A stretch of DNA of 64,000 nt from Odiellus spinosus (taxonomy: Eukaryota; Arthropoda; Arachnida; Opiliones; Phalangiidae), in the NCBI GenBank assembly GCA_963920705.1, contig OY987227.1, positions 18,315,434 through 18,379,433 of the forward strand, written 5' to 3'. The notes beneath the pieces are model-generated. The model saw nothing but the letters and a program-made list of their open reading frames with translations. It was not told the origin of the DNA and did no database searches. Of the stretch, positions 25,195 to 38,657 are shown one piece after another (the stretch's first letter is position 1; each line of letters starts with the position of its first letter). The position numbers and the translations under genes are program-made.

Positions 25195-25369
25195 TTAAAG
25201 GGAAATATGTGTATATAATTTGAAGTAAAAAAAATCAGATGAACCCCGCCTTCAACAGTACAGATTTCCCAATATAGCTAAAAATTGTGAAAATATTATT
25301 TTATTTTGTGTTTAAATCCTGAAATTAAATTCAAAAGTGGGTTCATTTTAGCTCTTGGTTTCCCTTTAA
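25195..25369. mobile_element. TTAA-flanked MITE (family F relative, copy 3)
   Basis: A 167-bp element (25199-25365) between TTAA at 25195-25198 and TTAA at 25366-25369. The left end is AGGGAAATATG. The right end on the minus strand is AGGGAAACCAAGAGCTAAAA, which matches the family F termini well. It is non-coding. Confidence 0.65.
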
Positions 25370-25668
25370 CAGTCTAACCTAACAACTTTATCCACCAGTA
25401 CAAATAAATTTAAAACCTACGGGAAATTAGGCTTATCTGGATTGAATTTCATCGCATTGATTGGTCAGCACCAATTTTCATTAAGCGTAATCTCTATTCG
25501 ATTGCTTGCTGACCCATCATTGCGAAGAAATTCTGGATCTCCATGAATCCAGCTAAGCCTCTTTTCAGTGTAAGTTTTGTTTGTAATTTTTTTTACTGGT
25601 GGATTAGGGTTATTTAAACGATAAGGAATCGATAAAAAAATCACTTGTTAGGTTGCATTCTTCCTTCA
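25370..25668. mobile_element. Foldback MITE with CCACCAGT inner repeats (family E, copy 1)
   Basis: The left half has TAACCTAACAAC, TATCCACCAGTA and AGGCTTATCTGGATT. The right half has the inverse: TGGATCTCCATGAATCCAGC, TAAGCCT, TACTGGTGGATTAGG, TTGTTAGGTTGCATTC. The whole element therefore folds back on itself. The left end directly adjoins the TTAA at the right end of the preceding element. The other copies are at 46555-46856 and 61514-61810. Confidence 0.65.
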
Positions 25669-26144
25669 ATATTTTTTAAGGCCATTGAGAAAGCTAATTA
25701 ATGCGTTCTATAAAAATCAAACTTAAAAAAATATAAAATAAAATCGAAAAAAAAAAAAAAAATAATAATAAAAAGTTTGAATTACGTGATGAGGTTGAAT
25801 TTGGTCTTCAGGGGAGATTTTTTTTTTATTTTACCCAAAACGTTATACGGTTCATATAACTTATAGTTTTACGCGTCCATACCCGTAATTGCCATTTTTA
25901 CCAGTTTAGTTCTCATAAAAATCAAAAAAAAAAAAAAAAGGAAAAAAAAAAGAGGTCTTGTTCGTATTCAAATTAGCAGTGACAGAAAATTGGGTGGATC
26001 TTATTTCCATAAATTGCAAAAACAATGCGAAAAATTGCGTTCGCGATTTATTTCACCCCATTTTCTTTAGTCAGGATTAAAGCTTTACTGCTTTAGATTC
26101 GGTTCCTTGATTTCAATCTCATAGACCGCGAGTTTTAAAATGTC

Positions 26145-26168
26145 AAAAAAAAAAAAAAAAAAAAAAAA
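26145..26168. repeat. Poly-A run of 24
   Basis: Twenty-four consecutive A. Shorter A runs lie at 17785-17802, about 25746 and about 25923. None is preceded by recognisable LINE or SINE sequence. Confidence 0.85.
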
Positions 26169-28144
26169 TTGTTAGCAACAGTCATAATCAATCCAAAATT
26201 TCAATACGTTAGAAACTAGAAACCCTTCTATCTTTATGATTTCAAATCTTCTAGATAAGAACGGGTTTAACAATTTTTGTATCGCAACATCTGAATGATT
26301 CTATATTCTTAATGTGTTCTTTGATCTTCAGGAACCTTTCAAAAAATTTAAAGAATAAAAAAAGATTTCATTATAGACAGAATGGGAACAAAATCTTGAC
26401 TATATATTTTTTTGGTTATTCTAAAATGTTAGAAAGTCGGTCTTGCGTTTATTCCGCACATTTTTGATGACCATTTCAAGTTCCTGCACTATTTTATAAA
26501 CATAAACATAACGCAAAATTAGATTTACTTTAATGACATGCAGTGTTATTCCGATGACCCTCTATATTTAGATCAGAACGACTTAATAAACCGCCTATTA
26601 CCATTTTTATTTTTCTGCGACATCCTTCCCGAAAAATGCTACTCAGCTTTCATTTAGATTGAGCGAGAAATCGGTGGCATGCATCTCTATAAAGTAAATA
26701 GGAAATCGATGGCAATGCATCACTATAAAATAAATAGAGAAAACAAGTGGTCATTTTTGGCAACACTTAACCAGATGAAGAATAAGATATACCCTTGAAT
26801 CTGACTGCAGATCTTGACCCTAATGTATTGAAGTATATACATTTTAAAATAGTAATAGTAGGCATTAAGGGTAAGAGTGTATATACTCCGTGATTCATCT
26901 CATTTGACCGAGAATCGTCGAAAACCTTTACGGCGGAACGGGGTCACATTATTATACTAAGTGTATGTAGGAAAATATAAAAAAACAAAAAAAAAGCCAT
27001 CGAAGCTAATCTAATGGCTAATTTTCACCTAGCCATTTTCGCAACAGAAAAATATTTTCTCCCTTTGAAACAAAACTTTTAGTTTTGCAATAGAAAATGG
27101 TTTTATATGACGCTGGCACCTGATTTTTACAAATCCTTGGATATTCTTTTTAATGTTTTTCTGGGTTTGACACGTTTTTAAGAAACTTTCAAATTAAAAT
27201 GACAAAACAATACAATTTTATTCATTTTTTTACCCTTTGATGACGTAAAAGGTGATTAACAATTTCAGTGATTAAATTATCACGTGACAGATGTCTTGAA
27301 TGCGCAAGAATCAACTATAGGTACGTGACCATATTATATGATGTCATGAAATGTCGTATAAATTTACTTTTCCGCAAAATATTTTAAAAAACGCGCAAAT
27401 TACGCCCAATGAAAACCGGGGATGTAAGAGTGAAGAAAGCATAAAGATTCCTATAATCTTCAGTCAGTTGTATAGAAGATTAAAAAAGACTTAAAAAAAG
27501 ATAGATAATTTACACCATTAAATTTTATCAAGACATAATATACTTGACCGTTTCTTTTAAACACATGAACCAAAGAATTCGGAAATATATTACATTTGAG
27601 AAGATTCTCTTTTGATATTATATACTCCGTTAGGCTTCGGTACGTATTTTTGATTGAGAACTGTTTGTAAAACTACTTTTATTAGTATAAGAAATCTAAT
27701 ATTGAGTATAAATGCCCCCTTGCTTTCGTAGTTACGCAAACTCTTCTAGCATCGAGTTAAATTTAAAGATATCACATCACACACGTTTAATAAGTAAGAG
27801 AATAGTGCAATTGTTGAATTTTTTTTTATTTAAATAAAAAGGGGGCATTTTTTTAGATTGAAGTTCATCTCGTAATGCGATATTCCGTAACATTCCAAGC
27901 GAAGAAAATTACTATAAAATTCTTAAATGATAAAAAGAATATTTAAAAAGATTAGCTATATACCTAACTTATTTCCTGCTTTTCGTCTCCAAAACGGTTT
28001 AAAGGGAAGTTGAAATAGTTAAATTTTATTCGTACTTCTTCGTAGTTTACACATAACTAAGGTTTTCGCCTCTAGGAGAGTAAAGGTTTCTATAAATACA
28101 GAAAAATAACTTGTGTTTTCCGCGAAGATGAGTGATTAGCCACT

Positions 28145-28265
28145 TCGGTAAAATCTGTACACCGACGACGCGATTACGTAGCTTACTACAGCCTTTGGAC
28201 GCTTAATCACTTTAGTACAGTCAAAATTACCGGTTTATATACCAATTACGTGAGTGCCCAACGCT
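28145..28265. repeat. TACAGTCAAAG repeat (family C, copy 2)
   Basis: It reads CACTTCGGTAAAATCTGTAC ... CGCGATTACG ... TTAGTACAGTCAAAATTACC ... ATTACGTGAGTG. Its outer ends are loosely inverted (CACTTC... and ...GTGAGTG). It has the same order of motifs as 30975-31100 and 48050-48180. It is non-coding. Confidence 0.6.
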
Positions 28266-28555
28266 TGTAGGCAATTTCTGGCCATTGGTGTTGTAGACAT
28301 AAGGGGTTCTTTTCATTTTGGTTTATTTTATCATTAGTCTTCCAAATATAGTTAGGGGGTACACGTGAGGGGGTGCAAGATTGCCTTTTAACGCTGTTGG
28401 GGTCATTGCATAGACTCTGGTTTGAGTTTCTTCCTGATCATTTGTATATAAATACAAAAAGCTAGTAACTATTGTACGATTTTTTTAATACTAATAGTAT
28501 TGCAAGTATTAGTCATTATGTAAATTTATTTCTACAAAGAGACACTGCCCTTTGT

Positions 28556-28640
28556 TCAATAAAACTTTAATTATTTTATTTCCACGACGTTTCGAACTTA
28601 TAACTTCATCATCAGGTCCGCTCCTTGTTGAAATAAATTT
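28556..28640 (-). mobile_element. Possible retroelement tail (Penelope-like motif)
   Basis: On the minus strand the string CCTGATGATGAAGTTATAAG followed by TTCGAAACGTCGTGG resembles the conserved tail found downstream of many arthropod Penelope-like elements. No reverse transcriptase or GIY-YIG endonuclease sequence is visible beside it, so at most it is a short remnant. The match is from memory of the motif only. Confidence 0.3.
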
Positions 28641-30852
28641 ACGTATAATATAAATATTCATTCATTCATAAGCCAGACCTTTTACTTACTTAATCCTAAT
28701 CAGCTCCTAAGCGTAATGCAATATATTTGTGATATTAATTTATATTTCAAGGGGAATTCTCTCGCAATTTGTTGCGGGACGAATATGAAATCGATCGATA
28801 ATTACCTATTTAACAATTCATTTCCTCTTCATAACTTAAAACTATTTTACACTTCCGAAATGTAAATGACCCGAGTTAAACCCAGAACTTTACGAATACC
28901 GTTACCTCTGTGTTTTTAATATTTACCAAATTTTCCTTAATTTAAAAACAATATACTGTTTTTTTTTCTTCTTAAATTTCTTTGATAAAACTTTTAATCG
29001 GAAACTATAATTAACCGTTGTTTCTATTGATATTGGCCCAAGGGTTATGAAACCGCGCCTCGGGATAGGTACCAACCATCTTGCTTTCATCATCGGCTAC
29101 GCCACGGGCTTCCTTTCTCGTGAGAAAGCAAATTTCGCCCCAAGTTCAAATACTTTTGGCCCTAATTTTCTATTTTTATACCTTTTTGAAATGCCGAGGG
29201 CATTTTTCTCGTAAGTTTCATCGCTATTGTATTGAAACCGCTCAAGAAAAGGAATGAAATTTATTTTGTAAACAAACTAGGGTTATTTAAATGAGATTTC
29301 TCTCTGCAACATACTCAAAATGTTAATATGATTTAGTATCGAGGGTAATTTCAAATTTGTAAAGACGCCGTTTAAGAGATACGCTTGACTTACTTCCTAG
29401 CTTTCGAAAAATTGCTATAGATTTATTGTTAAAAAAGAAACATGTTTTTTTTTGGATACCGTTCAGAGACAAACAAGATTATATTCGAGTTATTGTTGTA
29501 AGGAAACGCTGAATTCTAAAAAATGTTGATTTTTTTAAATTTAATATTTATTTAGAGGAGATTACAATTTATGGTCTACTGTATAGTATTTCTTAAGAAG
29601 GAATCTAAATTTATCTATATAAATACAGTAGTGACTCCAAGAAAGATTCTGGAGTTTGCAGTGAATATTTTAAGCGCGTATATAAGAAAGAAAAGCTATA
29701 AGCCTAAAATGAGTTTCCAGTTTTGGGAAGAGTCTAAGCCTAATATACTTAAAGTGAGGCTCTCATGGATTTTTATGAGTTCCAAATAGAATTTGATTAT
29801 CATCTTCGGAAAGATCGTTAAAAATCGATTCAATATATATATATAAATATATATTCTATAGTAAACATTAACGCCACAGTAAAAATAAATATTTTATTAT
29901 CGCCGAAATTTATGAAAACATAATAAAAGGAAAAGAATCAATTTTTAGTTGAGCTCAAGCTCTGGTATCTCTATTTCCGGTATCTCTCCTATATATTGGC
30001 GCCGAGTGACCAAGCAAGCATTGAGCAGTCGAAAAAATAGTACACTAATAATATAAACTTGTCGTTTTTAGTCCTTGATGAACGAAAAATATAACACGCC
30101 CAATAGTGTTATTTCTATTCCTTCTACTATATTTTCTATGATAGAACCTACTATTTAAGAACTAAAAATATATTATGCATAGGTCTTCGAAAAGTTGGTG
30201 AAGTTGTCTTAAACTTGTAAGACTTTCTTTGCGGATTATCCAATTAGTTAACAAACTACTAACCAGTGCTAACCTTCGCATAGAGTGGGAAACGTTTGAA
30301 CCCATTATGAACTCCACAAATGTGATGAGATTATATCTCCCTTTAGTTTCTCAGTGGAAGGGTTCATTCGATTGTTTCAGCTTCCCTTTAATATTCTAAT
30401 AATTTAAATTCGGACGGCCAATCCTTTATAGAGTCTAATTTGGCCCCTTCAAAATATTGGAATCTAATGCGGCGCGCGTAAATATAAATTTTCGGCGCTT
30501 TCTCGCTTACTCGTCTCTTTGAAGATCGAGGAACGCAAGGTCGATAGAGCGTGATAAAGTTAGGGGTCACGATAAAATCATAGACTAAATATACATAGAC
30601 TTCCAGGTACTGTGGTAAAATTATTGCTGGATGTTTTCGTAGCAGACAGAAAATACCCAAAAGAGAGCGTGTTCAATGAGAGTTTGCATCGACTATTTTT
30701 CCCCAATGAAGTTTTACATTGTGTATCGATCAATTCACTTCCGTTATCGTCGCGTGTAATCTTTAGCGTTCCCTTCAGACAGAAAGGGAGACAAACAAAC
30801 GTACATAGAGAATTATAGAGAAAATAGTGTTCTGAACTAAATGTTATCAGTT

Positions 30853-30866
30853 GGGGGGGGGGGGGG
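30853..30866. repeat. Poly-G run of 14
   Basis: Fourteen consecutive G in an AT-rich setting. A longer run of 17 G lies at 52882-52898. Confidence 0.85.
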
Positions 30867-30974
30867 AGCTAGGAGACCTGACGTCAATATTTAAGGTACA
30901 ATAAATGCTGAAAATCAACAAAATTCAAAAACCTCCAATAAGGTCGTCGGCACTGAGGTTAGAGATAGCCAATT

Positions 30975-31100
30975 TTTCTTAAAATCTGTATACCGACTAC
31001 GCGATAGCTTAACTGATTACAGCCTTTTCAATGCTAAATACGTACTCATTAGTATAGTCAAAGCTACTAGTTTGTACAGCGATTACGTGAAGTGATCTTT
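30975..31100. repeat. TACAGTCAAAG repeat (family C, copy 3)
   Basis: It reads AAAATCTGTATACCGACTAC ... CTGATTACAGCC ... CAATGCTAAATACGTACTCA ... AGTATAGTCAAAGCTAC ... GTACAGCGATTACGTGAAGTG. It is uninterrupted, and so serves as the reference for the empty site of the insertion at 22058. Confidence 0.65.
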
Positions 31101-34100
31101 GCTGCCCTTGGTACGAAAATATCCTGTCAAATACTTTCCCATATAAACTGGTCTATATGTATACTTAGTCTATGATAAAATGGAAGTCTCCGAGCTAATA
31201 TTCTTCTTATAGAATTCTTCGTTAAGTATTTATTTTCAAGCGAAGGAAGAGACGCGGTCTAAAAAGAGGAGCCAATTTTAAATTGCCATTTATAAAATTC
31301 ACAAGCTTTCCTATATAGGAATGTTCCCCATCGTTAATATTATTGCCGCGGCCTCGCGTCTCTCTACATGACGTCACCGTGTGTATAAAATTCAAAATTT
31401 AATGTAATATTCCGCAAGATAGAAATATAATTTTTACATTCGTAATATTCAGTGATGGATAACGGATTCAAATAATCGCAATCAGTTTTTGGCGTTCCGG
31501 CTTAATCGTTTATAGATACCGGTTCCTAAGATATTTTCTTATAAGCACCTTGACAAATATTGTGGTCATACGTAAAGACAAATCCTCATATCTCCTCAAC
31601 TTACAAAGATATTTAAGTTAAATACATCCCCAAAAATAGCATCGATTGAATTAGGTCAAGTATTTTATAATTACCGTGAAGTGTGAATGCTTCGAATATT
31701 TTATTAGATGCGTAGGATTCGTGAATGGTCCCGAACATCGCCCCCTTATTCTGCATTGTTATGGTCACGTAATCATATTAGTCGTGTTCAAGTTTGGTCT
31801 CGTTCATACTTGAGGGCAAAATCGGTTCTGAAACCGGTACGAATTAGTGATTTCCATTTTAGCTGACAAGTCTTTCCACTCCTGTTCGTCCATAGCCAAT
31901 GAATGCTAAGGGTTGTTTTAAAAAATGCCCGGAATTTAAAGAATTACAAACATTATTCTCTAATTTGATCGTAATTGTAAATCTTTGCTTAATTACATTT
32001 GACAGAAATAATAATCTTAATCGCAGGGTTCGTATGGAAAATGATTTTTTGTCAGGGAAAATCATAATTATTTGATAAAATCAGGGAAATTATTAAAATT
32101 ATGATAAAATTTATATTCTACAAAAATCTTATGACACTCAAATCTGTTGCAAATCCAAAAAGAGGCTTTTGAAAGCAGAGCAGCTCACTCTCGTTTATTT
32201 TCAGCCCCGTTTTTACATATTTCTAACATTAATTTTTTTGCTTTTAATTTAAAGACATTTTTAATTAAAATAAAAAAAAGAAAAAATACACACAGGGTAA
32301 TTTAACAAGAGGTGTCTTGAAAACCAAATCTTGTGTTATTTTAAGATTTTAAAAATATATAATCGTTATCACGAGCGTCAGGATTTTGGGTGACACGACC
32401 GAAATGTTTCGCGCAAAACATACGATGTATTTGCTTTAAAACGAGTAAAGATCCCGTAACGCTCTATGGGAGATGGGTCCTCTGGAAATTAATGATTAAT
32501 GAGATTTGCCAGAGATAGACCTTGTAACCTAGGATCTTGTTTGAGCCCTCTCAATATATATATACGTATCGCTACCTTTTTCAGTCACTATAGCTAAATT
32601 GGTTCTTAATTGGTATTCTTCCTGAATCTCCCTCTCTCTCTACCTCTTCATATCCTCCGCTCTTAACGCAGTTATCTCTCTCTTGCTCTCCCTATAATGC
32701 ACACTATATGTCTTTTCTAAAAGCGTCAATCACGATCATCGTTCCATTGTCTTTCTCTGCACCCTTAACCTCCTTTTCTCGGCTTTGAAAATGGTGTATA
32801 TGGGTCTTGACACCGGGTTTTCATGGGAAGACCTCGATTCTTTCGTACGGTTTAAAGGTCGCGCGTATGAAAAGGGTGACGCTTCTTGAAATAGATTTCC
32901 TAATTGTTTTATAAAGAGGTGATGTCCCCCTAGTTCTATAAAGGAATACCGAGTCTAATTCATCTGAAAATAACAGAGGAGAGATCCGAATTGAATGAGA
33001 TCTCGAACCAAATCTTTGATTACAACCTTGTAAGAGACCCAAACCCTGTTACCATTTGAAATATATGCCTTTTTCAAGTTCCCATTGTTTGTCCACCGGA
33101 CTGTTGCATATTACTTTAAAGGGAATATAATCAGAGTAATCACCGTAATCTCTGATTACTTAAGCATTGTGCACAGAAAGATTTGGAGTGCATGATCGAA
33201 CCCCTCTCTCTTGTATAAAATTTCAAAACCTATAGGCTTTATGAATTTTGGGGAATATTTACTAATCCTAACTATAACGAAATCCTTTTAAATCTCCTTG
33301 AAATTTCAAATTTATGTTTACGTAACTTGTTACTCAATCTCGCTTCCTATTCCAAAAAATAAGTAGGCAGCTACGTTTTAAAAATTCATTTTAAAAATTT
33401 TCAATGTATGCAAATTAACTTTTAATAATTTATTATTGGACTCGTAGGGGGTTGTTTATAAAGCGAACTTATAAAATAACTATAATATTACAAATTTAAC
33501 GAGTTATCCGACCACCCAGCGCGGTCCCTATAGTTGATCTTCGCTAAGGCAATAACTGCCGCGGAAATTCTCTACGGGATTGCTTGTTTTAGAAAGGTGT
33601 ATGTTTTTGACTCTGACGTTTTCGGATTCTTCAAATATTTATCATGATTCTTGTTTTCCGTCGGGGAATAAATTTGAATTCGCAAGTAGATACGCATCAG
33701 CGTGTAGTCTTTTTCGAAACAAGAGTTACGAGACTACAGTTTTGGATCCGTTGAACCCTTATATATAGTCTAATAGAGAAAACGCGGATAATATATTCAA
33801 TCTCCTCGGTTTATTTTAATTTCCAAGTCAGGGTCCCTTTCTCCCGAAAATTATATATATTACGCTTTATACTTGAGATATCTTCTTCTTTCTCTTTAAT
33901 TAGTTTCCAGGGGGAAATAAAACTTTATTTTTATGCTATATAATGCGCGAACGGCCTTAATGTTTTGCGAGAAAATATTTTTGGGAAAAGTTCGCGTGTG
34001 TGTAGAGTAAATTTTATTTCATCATTCCTTCGCCAAATATAAGGAAGTCGTCTCCCCCCTTATAGAATTTTTAGTGAAAAAACAAACTTTTCAGGTTTTA

Positions 34101-35569
34101 AAATACTAAATTGTTTTACTTGTATATTTTAAGGGTGAGGTATTTTAATGAATTTACTAAATGGGAAATGAAATGAAAAATTTAATTCATTTTAAAAAGA
34201 ACATTAGAAACACAAATAAAACTTTGAAATTGCGATATAGACTTTTCAAATACACGTACGTAATATAATTTGAGAGTTCAGCTATAGTTTTGTAAAAATT
34301 TGGAAAGCCAATTGTTTTATATTTTGGGCATTGAACCGATAGAAGTTAATTCCACCTTGAATTGAAAGCACCTACATTGAAGCCAGACTAACCCTTTATC
34401 TATCTCCTTCGTTTAATGAGAGATAATAGGGTCATGAAGATAAAATTGCACTTCAAATTCGAGCTAGGAAATTGTCCGTAATTTCGAATTTTGAGGATAA
34501 AATAAATATTCTTTACTGCATAAACCAAACCGCATTTGGATCGACGATACTTCCTCACAATAATAGTTGTCGTAATGGAAAAATCTTTTGCGGATTGATA
34601 CACAGTGTTAAACCTGGTAGAGAAGAAAATAGTAGTCGCCAACTTCTCTTGAACACGCATATAGATATAGATGAATTTTCATAGGTTAATTTTGACTGAT
34701 GAGAAAAAGTAGATTAAAATTATCATGCTGACAATGAACGTATATTAAAATTAGTTTGAATAAAACTAATTAATATTTTTTAATAAAAGGTAAATTATTT
34801 CATGGTAGGGCTATTGATAGTTAACCCAACTTCCATTGAACAAGAATATATTTAATGTTAGAGGTTTCGCCCATCCATTACCGTGGTTTTACGGCATTCT
34901 TAGAAATTTAAGATTCAAATAAAAATCGCGGTGTATCCAGAGGGTTAAAATATTTCAATGACGTAACGTACCAACTAAACGTTTCGGATGTTTTCCCACA
35001 CGTATCGTTACCGGCCTCTAAATAATGTTAATTTCATTTTTTTACTTATTTTGTCCCCCTTAAGAAAAAATATTCGTATATAAAAATCCTATACCAATGT
35101 TCATTAAGCCGTGGAAAGAATTCTCGAATAACTCCCATGATTCCTCTCGCGAAATCCGAGTCATCTAATGGCACCCCTCGTTACTTAGATATAGAACCTT
35201 ACGTTTTGTTAGGAAAGCCTCTGCCAATGTGATATAATCTATATTAGGGCTAGGTTGTATCAGTATACTACAAACCGAACACCCATCGAATTCGCCTCAC
35301 CCTGGATAGTTGGATAGCCGCCGGTAGTTTTAATACCACACCACGGAGCGTTGAACTCGCTTGGTGAATCTTTCCGCTGCCGGCCACGCGAATGAGCGAC
35401 TTTTTTATCTTAAGGGAGACCGGAAAAGAAATTTAAAATGGTTTTTTGATATTTTTACGTATTTCTAAACACTTAAATTTTTTACGATTTAAGATAAATA
35501 TCATTGGAAAATTTTACGACGTGAATAGCAGAATACTTCTAGGAAATGGGATTAGCTTTTTGATGGGTG

Positions 35570-36260
35570 ATGGCCAATTATTGTACAAGATTGAAGTGTT
35601 TGAGATACTGTGATCAATTTTTATAGATAATTTGATTGTTTAAGATATAAAGATTAATTATAATAGATAATTTAATTGTTTAAGATATGAAGATTAATCA
35701 TTATAGAAAATTGGACTGTTTGAGGTATGATATCAACAATTAGTGTAGATAATTGGACAATTTGAAATTATGACATAATTGGAGTATTTGGAATGTTGTA
35801 GTTTTTAAGTAATTTAGATTTTTATAGATCGTTGAAGTAATTGAGATATTTAACCCGGGGTTTTTTTATAGCTATCTGACGTATATTTAAGGTTTGAAAC
35901 CAATTTTTGTAGATAATTGAAATAATTGAGATATTTAATCGGGTTTTTTATAGATAGTTGACATATTTTGGGTTTGAATCCAATATTCGTAGATAATTGA
36001 AGTAATTGAGATATAACCGGGCTTTTTTTTTATAGATAGTTGACGTATTTAAGGTTCGAAACCAATATTTGTAGATTATAGAAGTCTTTGAGATATGAAA
36101 CCAATTTTCGTTAGATATGGAAGAATTTGTGATTTAAAATATTTTATTTATAAATAATTGAAGTATTTTAAACATGAAACCTTTGTTTGTAGATAATGTA
36201 AGTGTTTGAGATATTTGAAACCAACTTTTATAGAAAATTCAAAGTATTTTAAATATGATT
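35570..36260. repeat. Degenerate minisatellite, about 40-bp half-units
   Basis: Strings such as GTAGATAATTGAAGTAATTG, GAGATATTTAA and TATAGATAGTTGACGTATTT alternate through about 0.7 kb, with the phrase GAAACCAATTTT repeated. The copies differ by many substitutions, so the array is old. It is non-coding. Confidence 0.7.
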
Positions 36261-38564
36261 AATACAAAATTTCTATATTTTTCTTTCCACTCTACCTTTA
36301 ACGAATATCTATACATTTTTCAATCCCGTTCCTTCGTCAATTTCATCCAATATTTGCAGTACGTCGATAGATAAAATAATAGATATGACTACGATTGCAG
36401 TTAGCCTAAATTCGCGTTGTAAATTCAACTTGGGACGTTTTTTTTTAAATTTATATAGGTGCAGGCGCCCCTATTTGGCGTTATGCGGGACGAGATTCTT
36501 CTTTTTAACCCGGTGTCAACTAGTGTTGAAACGTAATACAGTCTGATGTACTGTACGTGATGCGAAATTAAATTGGTGGTAATTTACGCAAGGTCGATCC
36601 GCGTATTATAACTTTCCCCCTTAAAAATTGTTCTCCCCCTCCATCTATAGTAGGACACAGTCCATTCCGAGGTCTTTAAACTTTTTAAACAGTTTTTATC
36701 TCGTCGTATTTAGTTGTTTTTAATGAATGTCAGTTTGAAAAGGGAAAATTGTAGACTTGATTTCGAACGTGTATTGTACCTTACGGTATGTATAACAGAA
36801 CTGTTCAGTAAATTTCATTCTATGCTTTGGTTGTGGAAACTATGAACGTAATTCGATATCTTCTACAGTCTTATTCACCCTTGGAACATTTGTAAATAAA
36901 GGGGAATGATACATTTTTGATATTTTTTGGCTTCGTCGAATAGAATGAAAATATTTTTATACGTGTATTATTTATGTGGTCGCGCTGAACAACAGAACGG
37001 GAAGAAAAATAGCATGGTGTCGTCGTTTTCTCCCTTGAGGCTAATATCAGCATTATATTTTTAGTTTTATAATATACTATTAAAGCCCAATATTCTCGGT
37101 TGACGCGATCTTAAAAGAAAAGGTTGTTCAAATAATTTATTGAGCTTAAAATAAGTATTTATATGAATATAATCCAAACGAGATATGGAATGTTTGCGAA
37201 GCTTTTAATTTTATTTTATTCTGGGCCATTTGATTTTTCATTGATAGATAAAAGTAGACTTTTAGATGATTTAAAGCCTTAATTTATCTCGTAACTAGAA
37301 GGGGATAACTCTAGAAAACGTGTGTCTTATAATGGAACACGCGTAAAAGAGCTTCTTCTCTAATACTGTTCAAAAGGAGTTGACGTAAAGGCAAATGTTG
37401 AGGCGAAATAGTCCGTACCAACTCTTTTTGAATAAGAGTATATTGAATACATGTTTCTTTTTTATGATTTTCTCATAAACTTCTCATCGATAGACTTTTG
37501 AAACGAAGTCCCGAAACGACTAATTAAATCCTTTCATTCTCACAATATCAGACTTCAATTAAAACTAATGATAGGAAAGTTGAAATTTAAGTGTTTAAGC
37601 ACGTAATGTAAGGTCCATTTTTGTATTATTATGCATAGTTTTTAAAAGATATTTAGCAGTATTAATTAAAATTGGTCGGAAAGGTATCATTAAATTTATT
37701 ATTAACGTGAAAGTATACGAAGGTGACGTGATATTTTTGAGAAATGATAAAAATATACAGTTCCACCTAAACCTTTAAAATTTATTCGTGAAAGGTGTAA
37801 ATAGTTAAAAACGGGACCTTTTTTTCGCACTATCTCTGTCACAAAGAACTATATTTTAACTCGTGTCCAAAGAAAATAATAATACAATGAAATGAAACGG
37901 TTTAGTTTTTCAAAAATATCGGGAAGATTGTCGACTAAATAAAAAATACACTCTTTAGAAAATGAAACAAGCGTGCTCGCGCGTTTACAGGGTTAATGGC
38001 TCTTCCCCTGGAAAGTAAAGATGATGTTTTTCGATAATATACCCACACTCTCGCGCTCTCCGAACATTTCATTAATCCCTCCCCTCACCCCTTCCGAACA
38101 TCTTCCCCTTATACCGAAAAGAATACACTTTCGTTGAATCGTTTTAGGCTTAGCGATCTAAAGAGTAGGGACTCCAGTTTTTCCATTACTTAGGCAAATA
38201 ACTTGTTTCGATAGCTCGCTTGACTTACTAAAAACCGTGGCTTATAGTATATATTTTTGAATAGCGATAGGGGGGAGAGTTGTAGTAGTTTAAGAAGGAG
38301 GGTTGAATCGCGATGGTCTATATTTTTTGTTTAAAAAAATCATTGTCTTTTTTTCAGGGTTGAACAAGTGGGTCGATACGTCTGGATCATTTTGTCATAG
38401 AAAATAGATATCTGAACGTAAATAAAAAAACTGAAATTGAAACTTCATTGATAGCTTTGAGAGCGGGATATAGGAGACGGCTTTTGAAAGAGAATTTGAA
38501 AGAATAATAGAAGAAGAACAAGAAGGAAAGAACCGAAAATTGCATTCTGTTTTTTTTCCGAGTT

Positions 38565-38657
38565 ATGTGGGTAGATCGTTTGCAAACGTATCAGTGGTTT
38601 GACCTTCCTCGGCCGTCGGAGCTCGGCTACGATCTTGTCCTAGAAGAGGAGCTATGA
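38565..38657 (+). other. Upstream ORF overlapping the shavenoid-like start codon
   Basis: A 30-codon frame (MWVDRLQTYQWF..., ending LVLEEEL) terminates with TGA at 38655-38657. That stop overlaps the main ATG at 38654-38656 in an ATGA arrangement. If the transcript starts upstream of 38565 without an intervening splice, the main frame could be reached only by leaky scanning or reinitiation. The transcription start is not known. Confidence 0.4.

Larger units (their letters stand above)
16163..38564. other. Long gene-poor region with dispersed repeats
   Basis: About 22 kb without a recognisable coding exon. Identifiable content is listed separately: CAGGG-ended elements (18229-18602, 22058-22359, 23735-24045, about 32026), TTAA elements (25195-25669), the TACAGTCAAAG repeats (21995-22430, 28145-28265, 30975-31100), repeat G (18913-19050), a strong hairpin (23522-23614), A and G homopolymers, and a degenerate minisatellite (35570-36260). 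The longest frame (24428-24895, 155 codons) has no recognised domain. Small exons of an unfamiliar gene could escape this reading. Confidence 0.5.
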
